Source: Alloprevotella tannerae ATCC 51259 (lineage in GTDB: Bacteria; Bacteroidota; Bacteroidia; Bacteroidales; Bacteroidaceae). Taken from it: a stretch of 64,000 nt of DNA. Under the pieces are notes generated by a model, which saw only the letters and a list, made by a program, of their open reading frames with translations, did no database searches and had not been told where the DNA came from. Both the position numbers and the translations under genes were made by a program. The stretch lies in contig NZ_GG700643.1 in the NCBI RefSeq assembly GCF_000159995.1, positions 530,145 to 594,144 of the forward strand, read 5' to 3'. Positions 18,175 to 27,039 of the stretch are shown piece by piece. Within the stretch, counting starts at the first letter, position 1. Each line of letters opens with the position of its first letter.

Positions 18175-19665
18175 TCAATTTAATAATACCTTGTAGTTTC
18201 TTTTCCCTATCTGTACAACATAGAACCCTTGGGGCAAGGGAACTTCCATGCGATTAGTCACCTGGCCTTTCCAAACAACCTGTCCATTGATGCCATATAC
18301 ATTGACGAATGCAGGTTCTTGGGCACCGCCTGTTGTCTCAATATACAGCGTGCCAGCCTTTCCGTACACTTTGTATGCATCGGTCGGCATGGTTGGCGTG
18401 CTGATGGAAGTCGGCCATTGCCAAGCCTCCAACTCTACAATATTCTTGAACTCCGAAAACACCTCAGAGGCACGGTAGGCATCGGCTGAGCCTTTCGGAA
18501 CATAGAGGGTGGCTTCATCTGCAGAATGACGGAATGGGAGGTATGAAGACTCGCCTGTCCACTCATTGGTTACAGGTGGTATGGCAGGGCGTGAGTAAAC
18601 CTTTTGCAAATTACGGTTATTCCAAAATGCATTCCTGCCTATAAAAGTCACACCTGCCGGGATGTCGATGGAATCCAAGGGGGCACTATCGAAAGCGTGT
18701 TTCTCAATACGCGTAACCGTGGAAGGAATGTTTATTTTACGGAGTCTGAGGTTCCAAAAGAAAGCTCCTTCGCCAATTCGTGTAATTTTGCCCGGAATAT
18801 TCACCTCTTCCAAAGCACTGCACCAATTAAAGGCATCATCTCCAATCTCCGTCAATTTATCGGTGAGGATCGTTACTTTGCGCAATCCTGCCATTCCCGA
18901 AAAGGTTTGTCGTAAAACTCTTACATTCTTAGGGACAACCGTTTCTTCAATCGTACTAATCCCATAATACGGTGAGCCATCCAATATCTCAACCGTTTCG
19001 GGTAAGATTGCCACAGAAGGAGAAACTTCACAGCAGTTTATAAAAATGTTATCATACATTTCCCGAAGTCTGGATGGGATATTCACCTCTTTGAGTTTCC
19101 AGCATTCTGCAAATAACATATCATTCATTACTTCAAGATTGTCCGGAAGTCTCACTTTTTCTACTTTTATGCTGTAAAAAAGTAAATTCTCGCCTATTTC
19201 CTCCACACTTTCGGGGATAATCAACTCTTTGAGGAGAACATTATAACCAAAAGCATTCTTACCGATCTTTTTTAGTGTCCTAGGCAACTTATAGTCTTTT
19301 ATGTAACTTCCGTAAAAAGCCTTGTCGGGTAGAGCATCATTCACCAAGCGTGCATCCTCCATGTCCAGATGCCTCAAGCATGTCTTGAGGGTATCCTCTT
19401 TCTCCATCGCTATTTTCAGATAACTCTCATCTTTCATGTCTGTGGGCTTTGGAGCAATGGGCCAACACAGGTAGTGAAGGAAGGCGATGTCTCTGTCATT
19501 AAGTGTTCCTGTCACCCGAATGCGGGTGAGTTCTTCGGCTCCCGGTCCAACAACTTCCTGCAACGTCCCCGGAGTTTCCACGTGATATTCCTGCGCTTGG
19601 GCTGTTATTGTGCATATCAGCAACAATAGCATTGAGTAAAGTTTTGATGTCATGGTTGTTCTCAT
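18175..19665 (-). CDS. BspA-like leucine-rich-repeat surface protein
   Basis: A 496-residue secreted protein with a signal peptide (ending TITAQAQ, from either the ATG at 19665 or the in-frame ATG at 19653) and about eight to ten LRR_5/BspA-type repeats between residues ~110 and 400, for example IPESVEEIGENLLFYS and IPGKITRIGEGAFFW. BspA proteins of Tannerella and Treponema bind host matrix proteins; that role here is inference. The C-terminal ~75 residues (YGINGQVVWKG, LPQGFYVVQIGKRNYKVLL) look like a type IX secretion sorting domain. The gene is AT-richer than its neighbours and lies between two copies of a 155-bp repeat next to an IS relic. Confidence 0.85.
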   Translation of the reverse strand: MRTTMTSKLYSMLLLLICTITAQAQEYHVETPGTLQEVVGPGAEELTRIRVTGTLNDRDIAFLHYLCWPIAPKPTDMKDESYLKIAMEKEDTLKTCLRHLDMEDARLVNDALPDKAFYGSYIKDYKLPRTLKKIGKNAFGYNVLLKELIIPESVEEIGENLLFYSIKVEKVRLPDNLEVMNDMLFAECWKLKEVNIPSRLREMYDNIFINCCEVSPSVAILPETVEILDGSPYYGISTIEETVVPKNVRVLRQTFSGMAGLRKVTILTDKLTEIGDDAFNWCSALEEVNIPGKITRIGEGAFFWNLRLRKINIPSTVTRIEKHAFDSAPLDSIDIPAGVTFIGRNAFWNNRNLQKVYSRPAIPPVTNEWTGESSYLPFRHSADEATLYVPKGSADAYRASEVFSEFKNIVELEAWQWPTSISTPTMPTDAYKVYGKAGTLYIETTGGAQEPAFVNVYGINGQVVWKGQVTNRMEVPLPQGFYVVQIGKRNYKVLLN

Positions 19666-19717
19666 TAATTAAACGTTATAATGAAACTGTACGTTGTCAA
19701 ACAAAAGTGCACAACTG

Positions 19718-19725
19718 CAAATATA
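19718..19725 (-). promoter_or_regulatory. -7 box of BspA-like gene
   Basis: TATATTTG on the minus strand, 53 nt upstream of the first start codon. Confidence 0.5.
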
Positions 19726-19816
19726 GTTATTTACTCTGATATTTCATTGTTTTATTATCAAAAATTCTTTTGTTGATTGAATTTTGCTTTATTATTTCTC
19801 TTATCTTTTTGATTGT

Positions 19817-19971
19817 ACTTTCACCTAAGCAGATTTTTAGGGGGTGCAGAGGTCGGAAAAAACTTGACCGGAAAGGCAGATTTGAAGCATAAGTGAAGCG
19901 CAAAAAGAGGTGAAGAAGATAACTGTATTTTCGAGTGGCATCCTTACTCGGAGTAGGTCGAAATATATAGT
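19817..19971. repeat. 155-bp direct repeat, right copy
   Basis: Second copy of 17731-17885, in the same orientation, upstream of the BspA-like gene. The flanks beyond both ends are unrelated to those of the left copy. The stretch from here to 20160 shows no gene. Confidence 0.9.
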
Positions 19972-20167
19972 CAAAGATAAGGCGACACAAAACACATTAT
20001 ATATTATTACTTTCCGCTTAAAAAGACGTATGAACTATAAAGGAACATACTTTAAAGAACACTACCCTTCTGTTGGGACACTATCACGCCGAAGCTCAAC
20101 AGGATAATAGTAGGAAGTAATCTAAAAGGCGGAAAGTTTAAGAATCGACAGTGATATATCTGTAAAA

Positions 20168-20212
20168 AGTAGAGGGAGACACACTAAGATATTCAATGTG
20201 TCTCCCTCTACT
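20168..20212 (-). terminator. Terminator after NYN gene
   Basis: Perfect 16-bp inverted repeat (AGTAGAGGGAGACACA and complement) with a 13-nt loop. On the minus strand it is followed by TTTTT. It lies 33 nt past the NYN stop codon. Confidence 0.9.
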
Positions 20213-20244
20213 TAATCTGTAACTAATTGTCGTATAATCTCTTC

Positions 20245-20901
20245 CTACGTTTCGCTTGTCATTGATACGCTTTCCACTTTTCCGGTATCTGCAAATCGTA
20301 GTTGGGAACAACAAGATGGACGGTATCCGGCAAAAGGCTTTGGCGGAACCGGTTTTTCATATCGTTTCAAATGAGTAGGCTGACCTATTCCCATTGAAGC
20401 CAAATTGCTTGAATATTGATTAGGAGGGAAATAAACGAACACTTTCTGCCGTGCCTGTGTCGCCAGTTCTATTGCCGGAACCATATCACTATCGGCAGAA
20501 ACGACAATAGCCACATCACAATTTTTCTGATAAGCATCAGCAACAATCTGTGTGGCAATCCTTACGTCCGTTTCTTTCTCCTCGTAGGTATGAATGACAT
20601 TCTTACATTTGAAGCAAGTAATCTCTTTCTTCAAATACTTACCCAAGATTAAACGAAACTTCGGATTTTCCTTATTGGCTTGGAAGAAGGCATTTTGTCT
20701 TCTGCTTTGTTCAATATCATCAGGCTTCGCAGAGAAGTATTTTACCGCTATCAATTCCTGATTAGGGCGCATAAAACTCTCAAACAATTTGACTACATCA
20801 AGCCAATAATATTTCCGCCATCGTGCAGTAAACTTCAGTCCATAATAAAAGTTGAATCCATCGATATAGACAATAACTCTTTGTTTTTCTTCTGCTTCCA
20901 T
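20245..20901 (-). CDS. NYN-domain (PIN-like) protein, LabA/DUF88 type
   Basis: A 218-residue protein of the NYN subgroup of PIN-like ribonucleases. Conserved acidic and Asn positions are visible: VIVYIDGFNFYYGLK (Asp14, Asn17), KETDVRIATQ (Asp112) and VSADSDMVPAI (Asp137, Asp139). A CFKCKN pair (Cys96, Cys99) in the middle may bind metal. I choose the ATG at 20901 because the upstream extension to 20961 would be encoded by a hairpin plus T-run. The gene stands alone with its own promoter, leader hairpin and strong terminator in an AT-rich island. An RNA-processing role is inferred from the family; the target is unknown. Confidence 0.82.
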   Translation of the reverse strand: MEAEEKQRVIVYIDGFNFYYGLKFTARWRKYYWLDVVKLFESFMRPNQELIAVKYFSAKPDDIEQSRRQNAFFQANKENPKFRLILGKYLKKEITCFKCKNVIHTYEEKETDVRIATQIVADAYQKNCDVAIVVSADSDMVPAIELATQARQKVFVYFPPNQYSSNLASMGIGQPTHLKRYEKPVPPKPFAGYRPSCCSQLRFADTGKVESVSMTSET

Positions 20902-20981
20902 AACTTCCACAAAAAAATAAGCCACCTCGTTATTGAAGTGGCAGGCCTTAGTATTTTCCACCTAAGGGGGGTAATTTGATA
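20902..20981 (-). promoter_or_regulatory. Leader of NYN gene with terminator-like hairpin
   Basis: On the minus strand, a stem GCCAC(TTCAATAACGAG)GTGGC at about 20920-20943 is followed by TTATTTTTTTG, directly before the ATG at 20901. This hairpin plus U-run lies inside the transcript and looks like an attenuator or an unusual intrinsic terminator preceding the gene. Confidence 0.55.
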
Positions 20982-21013
20982 CAAAGGTAAGTTTTTCTTT
21001 TTTCTCTGACAAA
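20982..21013 (-). promoter_or_regulatory. Promoter of NYN gene
   Basis: -7 box TACCTTTG (20982-20989) and -33 TTTG (21010-21013) on the minus strand, separated by exactly 20 nt, the best Bacteroidota-type promoter in the window. The leader is about 75 nt. Confidence 0.75.
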
Positions 21014-21191
21014 ACTTTTTAGTAGTTTTTTTATCCCATCGATAAAATATTGATTCGTCATTCTCTGTTGTTTCCTACGATACTATCCTACAAAAGAATC
21101 TGAAGCAAGAAGCCAAGTGCCCCAAAAGCAAGAGGCAAAGCGAACAACCAGCAGTGCAGCGGCGGAACGAGGCTGCGATAGGCAACAAAAG

Positions 21192-21221
21192 GGCGGCGAA
21201 ACGCCTACACGTTTCGCCGCC
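21192..21221 (-). terminator. Terminator after fumarase gene
   Basis: Perfect 12-bp stem GGCGGCGAAACG / CGTTTCGCCGCC with a 6-nt loop. On the minus strand it is followed by CTTTTGTT, 35 nt past the fumarase stop. Confidence 0.85.
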
Positions 21222-21256
21222 TGATACATATGCGCCTTAGCGCTATTTCAGTTTGC

Positions 21257-22897
21257 TTAAGCTAAGAAGCAGTTGGGCTTCAATTGCTTAAAGAAATCAT
21301 TGCCCTTGTCGTCCACGAGGATAAAGGCAGGGAAGTCTTCTACTTCAATCTTCCAAACGGCTTCCATTCCTAATTCGGGATATTCTACGCATTCGATACT
21401 GCGAATGCTGTGTTGCGAAAGTACGGCCGCCGGCCCGCCAATCGAGCCCAAATAGAAGCCGCCGTGTTTCCGGCAGGCATCTGTCACGGCTTGCGTGCGG
21501 TTGCCCTTAGCAATCATAAGCAGTGAGCCACCCTTACTTTGGAAAAGATCGACATACGGGTCCATACGATTAGCCGTAGTCGGCCCCATAGAGCCGCAAG
21601 GCATTCCCTTCGGCGTCTTAGCCGGTCCGGCATAAAGTACGGGGTGATCTTTGAGATATTGAGGGATGTCTTCGCCGCGATCCAGGCGTTCTTTGATCTT
21701 GGCGTGGGCGATGTCGCGCGCCACAATGATCGTACCGCTCAGACTCAGGCGTGTGCTGACGGGGAACTGCGTGAGTTGGGCCAAGACTTCCTTCATCGGA
21801 CGATTGAGGTCTACTTTTACGCCGCCGCCTTCGCCGGCTTCGCGTAAAGATTCGGGGATCAAACGCGCCGGATTATCGTCGAGACGCTCGATCCAAAGGC
21901 CGTCTTTATTGATCTTACACTTAATATTTCTATCGGCTGAGCAACTTACACCCATACCAATCGGGCAACTTGCGCCGTGGCGCGGCAGGCGAACGACGCG
22001 AATATCGTGGGCGAAATACTTGCCGCCAAACTGTGCGCCGAAGCCGATGTTGTGCGCTTCGCGGAGCAGTTCCTTCTCCAATTCTACATCGCGGAAAGCG
22101 CGGCCGGTCTCGTCGCCGGTTGTCGGGAGTCCGTCATAATAATGCGTAGAAGCCAGTTTCACCGTCAAGAGGTTGCGCTCTGCCGACGTACCGCCAATGA
22201 CAAAGGCGATATGGTAAGGCGGGCAAGCAGCCGTGCCTAAGCTGCGCATTTTCTCTACAAGGTAGGGCTTAAGCGTGCCGGGGTTCAAAACGGCCTTCGT
22301 CTCTTGATAGAAATAAGTTTTGTTGGCAGAACCGCCGCCTTTCATCACGCAGAGGAAATGGTATTCGTCGCCTTTTCCGGCCTCGATATCGATTTGTGCC
22401 GGCAAGTTGCAGCGCGTGTTTACCTCATCATACATATTGAGCGGCGCATTCTGCGAATAGCGCAGATTCTCCTGCGTGTACGTCTCATAAACGCCGCGCG
22501 AGATCGCCTCAGCATCGTCGCCTTCGGTCCACACCTGCTGGCCTTTGTCTCCGTGAATGATGGCCGTGCCGGTATCTTGGCAGAAAGGAAGCTGGCCCTT
22601 AGCCGCGACTTCAGCATTACGCAAGAAAGTCAGTGCGACATACTTGTCGTTGTCGGAAGCCTCGGGATCGGTGAGCGCTTTAGCCACTTGCTCGTTGTGC
22701 TCGCGGCGGAGCATAAAGGCTACATCTCTAAAAGCGTGGCGAATGAGGGTGGTCAAACCTTCGGGCGCTACTTTGAGCATCGGTTTGCCTTCAAACTCGC
22801 TTACGCTGACGTGGTCTTTGGTGAGTAAATAATACTCCGTCTCATCTTTGCCCAACTGAAACATCGGGGCGTACTTGAACTCGGGAGTTTGTGCCAT
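21257..22897 (-). CDS. fum: Fumarate hydratase, class I (iron-sulfur)
   Basis: A 546-residue class I, oxygen-sensitive [4Fe-4S] fumarase that interconverts malate and fumarate. In Bacteroidales it works in the reductive pathway to succinate, next to malate dehydrogenase. Cluster-cysteine motifs are visible: FCQDTGTA (around residue 106), [11 protein letters not shown] and [12 protein letters not shown]. The C-terminal beta domain has [20 protein letters not shown] and [16 protein letters not shown]- and C-terminal halves are fused in one chain, as in FumA/FumB. It lies 83 nt downstream of typA on the same strand with no hairpin in between, so readthrough is possible. Confidence 0.95.
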   Translation of the reverse strand: MAQTPEFKYAPMFQLGKDETEYYLLTKDHVSVSEFEGKPMLKVAPEGLTTLIRHAFRDVAFMLRREHNEQVAKALTDPEASDNDKYVALTFLRNAEVAAKGQLPFCQDTGTAIIHGDKGQQVWTEGDDAEAISRGVYETYTQENLRYSQNAPLNMYDEVNTRCNLPAQIDIEAGKGDEYHFLCVMKGGGSANKTYFYQETKAVLNPGTLKPYLVEKMRSLGTAACPPYHIAFVIGGTSAERNLLTVKLASTHYYDGLPTTGDETGRAFRDVELEKELLREAHNIGFGAQFGGKYFAHDIRVVRLPRHGASCPIGMGVSCSADRNIKCKINKDGLWIERLDDNPARLIPESLREAGEGGGVKVDLNRPMKEVLAQLTQFPVSTRLSLSGTIIVARDIAHAKIKERLDRGEDIPQYLKDHPVLYAGPAKTPKGMPCGSMGPTTANRMDPYVDLFQSKGGSLLMIAKGNRTQAVTDACRKHGGFYLGSIGGPAAVLSQHSIRSIECVEYPELGMEAVWKIEVEDFPAFILVDDKGNDFFKQLKPNCFLA

Positions 22898-22980
22898 AGT
22901 TGTTATGTATTATGTATGTTATGTTCGTTGTTTGTATGGGTGGGGGTAGGTGCGAGCTGCTATTTACGAACGCAAGCGCT

Positions 22981-24786
22981 TTATTCCTCTTCGCTCTTGT
23001 TGCTGCGTTTGCGCACGAGGTGGTCGAGAATGATTTTGCGCATACGCATACTCTTGGGCGTCACTTCGACATACTCATCTTCTTTGATGTATTCCAAGGC
23101 CTCTTCCAAGGAGAAAATCAGCGGCGGAATGATGCGCGCTTTCTCGTCCGTACCGCTGGCGCGAACGTTCGTAAGCTGTTTGGCTTTCGTAACGTTGACA
23201 ACCAAATCCTTTTCGTGTACGTGTTCGCCCACGACCTGGCCTGCATAGACCTCATCCTGCGGCGAAGCAAAAAAGCGTCCGCGATCCTGAAGTTTGTCAA
23301 GCGCATAAGCGAAGACCGTACCCGTTTCCATCGCGATCATCGAGCCGTTGGTGCGGCGCTGAAGTTCGCCTTTGAAAGGCTGATAAGCTTTGAAGCGGTG
23401 CGCCATAATGGCTTCGCCCTGACTGGCAGTCAAGACGTTCGTGCGAAGTCCGATAATGCCGCGCGAAGGTATTTCAAATTCTATATCAACGCGGTCGCCC
23501 AAGTTTTGCATAGAGGTCATTTCGCCCTTACGGCGCGTGACCATATCAATCATCTTAGAGGCAAACTCTTCAGGAACGTTGACGGTCAACTCTTCGATAG
23601 GCTCGCAGCGCACGCCATCAATCTCTTTATAAATTACTTGCGGCTGCCCTACTTGCAACTCATAGCCTTCGCGGCGCATCGTCTCGATCAAGACGGACAG
23701 GTGAAGCACACCGCGGCCGGAAACAATCCATTTGTCGGGCGAAGGTTGCTCGATGCGCAGCGCAAGATCTTTTTCCAACTCGTGTTGCAGGCGATCGTTG
23801 ATGTGGCGCGAAGTGCAATATTTGCCCTCCTTACCAAAAAACGGCGAATCATTGATCGTAAAGAGCATAGACATAGTCGGCTCGTCGATCGCAATAGGCG
23901 CCAAAGGCTCCGGACTATCAAAGTCGCAAATAGTATCGCCGATTTCAAAATTTTCAAGCCCAATAACGGCACAGATGTCGCCACAACCAACGCTTTCAAC
24001 GCGCCGGCGACTCATTCCCTCAAAGGTGTCCAGCTCTTTGATCTTGACCTTCTCCATAGAACCATCGCGATGAGCGATCGTAATACTAGTGCCGTCTTTA
24101 ATCACTCCGCGATGCACGCGCCCCACAGCGATGCGGCCCGTATAATTAGAGTAGTCGAGCGAAGTAATAAGCATTTGCAGCGTCCCCTCATTAGCAGGCG
24201 GCGCCGGAATTGTATTGATAATCGTATCGAGCAAATAAGTAATATCCTCCGTAGGCCGCTGCCAGTCCTCGCCCATCCAGTTGTTTTTCGCCGAACCATA
24301 GACTACGGGGAAGTCCAACTGCTCCTCCGTAGCGTTGAGATCGCACATCAGGTCGAAGACCATCTCGTAAACCTCCTCGGGGCGGCAATTAGGTTTGTCC
24401 ACCTTATTGACGACGACGATAGGCTTCAAGCCAATCTGCAAAGCCTTCTGCAAGACGAAGCGCGTCTGCGGCATCGGTCCTTCGAAAGCGTCGACCAAAA
24501 GCAAACAGCCATCGGCCATATTCAAAACACGCTCTACCTCACCGCCAAAGTCAGAGTGGCCCGGCGTGTCTATGATGTTGATTTTAGTATCTTTATAGTT
24601 GATGGAGACATTTTTGGAGAGGATCGTTATGCCTCGCTCGCGCTCCAATTCATTATTGTCTAATATAAGTTCTCCGGTCTGTTGGTTTTCGCGAAAGAGA
24701 TGCCCGGCCATTAACATCTTATCCACGAGCGTCGTTTTCCCGTGGTCTACGTGGGCAATGATTGCAATGTTTCTAATGTCTTGCAT
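22981..24786 (-). CDS. typA: Translational GTPase TypA/BipA
   Basis: A 601-residue ribosome-associated GTPase needed for growth under stress and for 50S maturation in other bacteria. G1 is AHVDHGKTT, switch I RERGITI, G3 [11 protein letters not shown] and G4 NKVDKP. The EF-G-like domains follow ([13 protein letters not shown]), and the BipA-specific C-terminal domain contains [18 protein letters not shown]. It ends in a charged [10 protein letters not shown] tail. The length is normal for the family. A long open frame on the opposite strand is a shadow. Confidence 0.96.
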   Translation of the reverse strand: MQDIRNIAIIAHVDHGKTTLVDKMLMAGHLFRENQQTGELILDNNELERERGITILSKNVSINYKDTKINIIDTPGHSDFGGEVERVLNMADGCLLLVDAFEGPMPQTRFVLQKALQIGLKPIVVVNKVDKPNCRPEEVYEMVFDLMCDLNATEEQLDFPVVYGSAKNNWMGEDWQRPTEDITYLLDTIINTIPAPPANEGTLQMLITSLDYSNYTGRIAVGRVHRGVIKDGTSITIAHRDGSMEKVKIKELDTFEGMSRRRVESVGCGDICAVIGLENFEIGDTICDFDSPEPLAPIAIDEPTMSMLFTINDSPFFGKEGKYCTSRHINDRLQHELEKDLALRIEQPSPDKWIVSGRGVLHLSVLIETMRREGYELQVGQPQVIYKEIDGVRCEPIEELTVNVPEEFASKMIDMVTRRKGEMTSMQNLGDRVDIEFEIPSRGIIGLRTNVLTASQGEAIMAHRFKAYQPFKGELQRRTNGSMIAMETGTVFAYALDKLQDRGRFFASPQDEVYAGQVVGEHVHEKDLVVNVTKAKQLTNVRASGTDEKARIIPPLIFSLEEALEYIKEDEYVEVTPKSMRMRKIILDHLVRKRSNKSEEE

Positions 24787-24814
24787 GTAACTTTTTATAC
24801 CTTTATATCGGCTA

Positions 24815-24822
24815 CAAATTTA
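24815..24822 (-). promoter_or_regulatory. -7 box of typA
   Basis: TAAATTTG on the minus strand, 29 nt before the typA start codon. Confidence 0.5.
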
Positions 24823-24986
24823 CTGAAAATGAAAGAAACAGCGAAGTAAGTTGTCGGCTCATTTCGAGCTTTAACAGCTTTTGCGCGGCAAAGTTAGGCT
24901 GTCCGTTCGGCCAAAGCTCGCCTTCGTATCGGCGGCGCCGTTCGCCGCGCTTATGAATTAAGTCTGTCTTAGCCCGCCCAAAATGA

Positions 24987-25024
24987 AAGCCTCCCGCCTC
25001 TCAAGCATAGAGAGCGGAAGGCTT
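24987..25024 (-). terminator. Terminator after second adhesin gene
   Basis: Stem AAGCCTTCCGC / GCGGGAGGCTT (one mismatch) on the minus strand. Its loop carries CTATGCTTGAGAG, the complement of the loop in the hairpin at 10206-10243, so the two adhesin genes share their terminators. Confidence 0.75.
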
Positions 25025-25068
25025 ATTCGTCTGTTCGGATGGCTAATCCCAAGCCGTTTTCGACTCGA

Positions 25069-26916
25069 TTATTTCTTCACCATCTTCTTACCATTCACAA
25101 CGTAGATGCCCTTCGGCAGATCTTTCACGTCGGTTTTAAGTTGCACGCCACTAAGCGTATAGATTCCTCGCTTCGCCGCAGCGTCGATGACCGGTGTATG
25201 GATGCCGGCCGGGTCGCCAATGATCACTTTGCTCGTGACGATTGCGCCGTTGAGCGCAATGCCGTGTAAATCCGAATCGAATGCTGCTCCCGCGGGCTGG
25301 ATAATGTCGCAGCCTACCAGCATAACATCGGCAAAATCGCAGATAGAGCCATTCTCTTTTCCTTCCGCCGTCACCGTCGCATTATTGATTGTCAGCGTTT
25401 CTCGCTTACCGTCGCTTCCGGCAATAGCATACGTACTGCTCTCTGCATTAACCTTGCAATTGTCTATAACGAGGTTAGTCGCATTGGCATAAAGTGCGCA
25501 GTCGAGATTGCTTTTCACGTAAAGCGTACCGCCGCCGGTAATCGTCGTCTGTGCAGCCAAACTGATCGTTGTATATTTTGACGATAGCGCGTTTGAACCA
25601 AGAATCTTAATGGTCAAGTCTTCAATGCTCGATGTAATCGCATTGTAATCCTCTGCGTTGATGACAACATCCTGCAAGGTAAGCACCTTGTTTTCCGGAT
25701 CGAAGCTCACGTTTCCACTCACGCCGGGAAATTCGAAAATATCTTTGTAATTGGCCGAAGTAAGTTTCACACCCGATATCGCCAAACCGAAATCGGTCAC
25801 AGCTTCAGCTTCGATCACGACAGAGTCGGTCACCAACTGCCCATTGAACGCTACACCAAGCAGCGAAGCATCGTAATCAGCCCCTTCGGGCTTCACGATG
25901 GAGCTTCCCTCGAGCGTGAGTTTTTTCAGGCCACACATCGTCGCCTTATCCTTGCCCCTTGCCTTGATCGTGGCGCTGCTGACATTGATCTCTGCGCCGT
26001 TGTTGTCAGAACCGAAAGAGCCATCGCAATCGATCACACATCCTTTGAACGTAGCAGCACTGCCTGGTGCAGTATAGAAACCAAAGCTCTTGCCGGAAAG
26101 GAAGATTCTTCCGTCGCCGGCAACGGTGAAGTGGGGAGCTTCATTGTGGAGCGCGGTGGCAGAAGTCGTCGTAATCACATTTAAGCCATCCGCATAAACA
26201 GCCAAACCGTCAATCATCGACTTGAGGCCCTCACCTTCACCCGTAGGACTGATAATGGCATTCTCCAGGAAGAGTCGCTTTGAGAGTGGATCATACTGAG
26301 CTGCCCCATCCGTAATAGGCACGCTTTTGAAGTTTTCGGCTGTTACCTGCGTATCGCCAAGCCAAAGATTAAACTTAGCCGGCTCGCCGTTCTCGGTGAT
26401 CGTCAGCCTTGCGCCGTCGTTGTTGGCACTTTGCACGATGTGCATCGTAAAGCGATAAGTCTTGCCCGCCTCAAACTCGCAGTCGTCACCTCTGGTCGTT
26501 CCATCTGCATCGCCGGCAATCCATATTTTCTGATTGGCCTGTGGTGCTACGATGCAGAAATCGTAGATGCCGGCCGGAATCTCGATGTAATCCTCACCAT
26601 CCATCACCATATATTGAGGCGTCGTAGACGGATCGGCATTGGCCGGAATCTTATACTCAAAGTCCTTAAAGAGGTCGGTCGGCGGATTATTATTGTCCCA
26701 TATCGGTCCGGAGGTGGGAATGACACCGCCATAGAGATTGTGGTCGGCATCGAATAGCATCTGATAGCCGCTTCCGTCGCCCCAGACGTTGTGTGCCTCA
26801 AGAATGATCCTTGCCATACCCGGCGCTTGTGCCCGAGCGGACGGCGAGAGTGCGAACATGACAACGAGTAGTGCGGCTGCTGCCGCATACGTGTGCTTGC
26901 GTAGTCGTTTGATCAT
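25069..26916 (-). CDS. Secreted DUF2436 (HagA/gingipain-type) adhesin, paralogue 2
   Basis: A 615-residue paralogue of the 614-residue protein at 8315. Signal peptide ends SARAQ; the DUF2436 domain (ARIILEAHNVWGDGSGYQM, ADHNLYGG, IPAGIYDFCIVAP, FEAGKTYRFTMH) spans about residues 33-190. Two beta-helix modules follow. The first has diverged strongly from its counterpart, while the second stays close (YDP/FDPENKVLTLQD, TTITGGGTLYVKS). The tail is LPKGIYVVNGKKMVKK. I chose the ATG at 26916 because the upstream in-frame ATG at 26958 lies in the conserved leader hairpin. Adhesion or haem/haemoglobin binding is inferred from HagA-type proteins only. Confidence 0.85.
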   Translation of the reverse strand: MIKRLRKHTYAAAAALLVVMFALSPSARAQAPGMARIILEAHNVWGDGSGYQMLFDADHNLYGGVIPTSGPIWDNNNPPTDLFKDFEYKIPANADPSTTPQYMVMDGEDYIEIPAGIYDFCIVAPQANQKIWIAGDADGTTRGDDCEFEAGKTYRFTMHIVQSANNDGARLTITENGEPAKFNLWLGDTQVTAENFKSVPITDGAAQYDPLSKRLFLENAIISPTGEGEGLKSMIDGLAVYADGLNVITTTSATALHNEAPHFTVAGDGRIFLSGKSFGFYTAPGSAATFKGCVIDCDGSFGSDNNGAEINVSSATIKARGKDKATMCGLKKLTLEGSSIVKPEGADYDASLLGVAFNGQLVTDSVVIEAEAVTDFGLAISGVKLTSANYKDIFEFPGVSGNVSFDPENKVLTLQDVVINAEDYNAITSSIEDLTIKILGSNALSSKYTTISLAAQTTITGGGTLYVKSNLDCALYANATNLVIDNCKVNAESSTYAIAGSDGKRETLTINNATVTAEGKENGSICDFADVMLVGCDIIQPAGAAFDSDLHGIALNGAIVTSKVIIGDPAGIHTPVIDAAAKRGIYTLSGVQLKTDVKDLPKGIYVVNGKKMVKK

Positions 26917-26981
26917 AATAAATCGTGCCTCTCCGTTAAAACTCTCTTTGAGAGTCATGCCGTATCAGAGACTCGGGCATT
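26917..26981 (-). promoter_or_regulatory. Structured 5' leader of adhesin paralogue 2
   Basis: Minus-strand counterpart of 8254-8314. Shared unpaired blocks are GCCCGAG and GATACGGC. The outer stem is GTCTCT (26967-26972) with AGAGGC (26927-26932). The inner hairpin ACTCTC...GAGAGT lies at about 26941-26955. Relative to the other copy, a C-G pair in each stem has become U-A and one C-G has become U-G, so pairing is conserved. Confidence 0.6.
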
Positions 26982-27028
26982 AAGGTTGAATGGTTGCTGC
27001 CTGTTGGCAGGGTTATTGGTCACATTGA

Positions 27029-27036
27029 CAAAGTTA
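27029..27036 (-). promoter_or_regulatory. -7 box of adhesin paralogue 2
   Basis: TAACTTTG on the minus strand. Transcription from here would include the whole leader hairpin element. Confidence 0.45.
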
Positions 27037-27039
27037 TCT

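Noticed and set aside
22900-24663. 587-codon open frame opposite typA
   Set aside because: It is the complement of a well-conserved typA, has no recognisable domain and no start signals; a shadow frame. The same holds for the long frames opposite dgt (13679-14632), the LTA-synthase-like gene (40737-41816), miaB (47867-48694) and the acyl-CoA synthetase gene (53722-54759).
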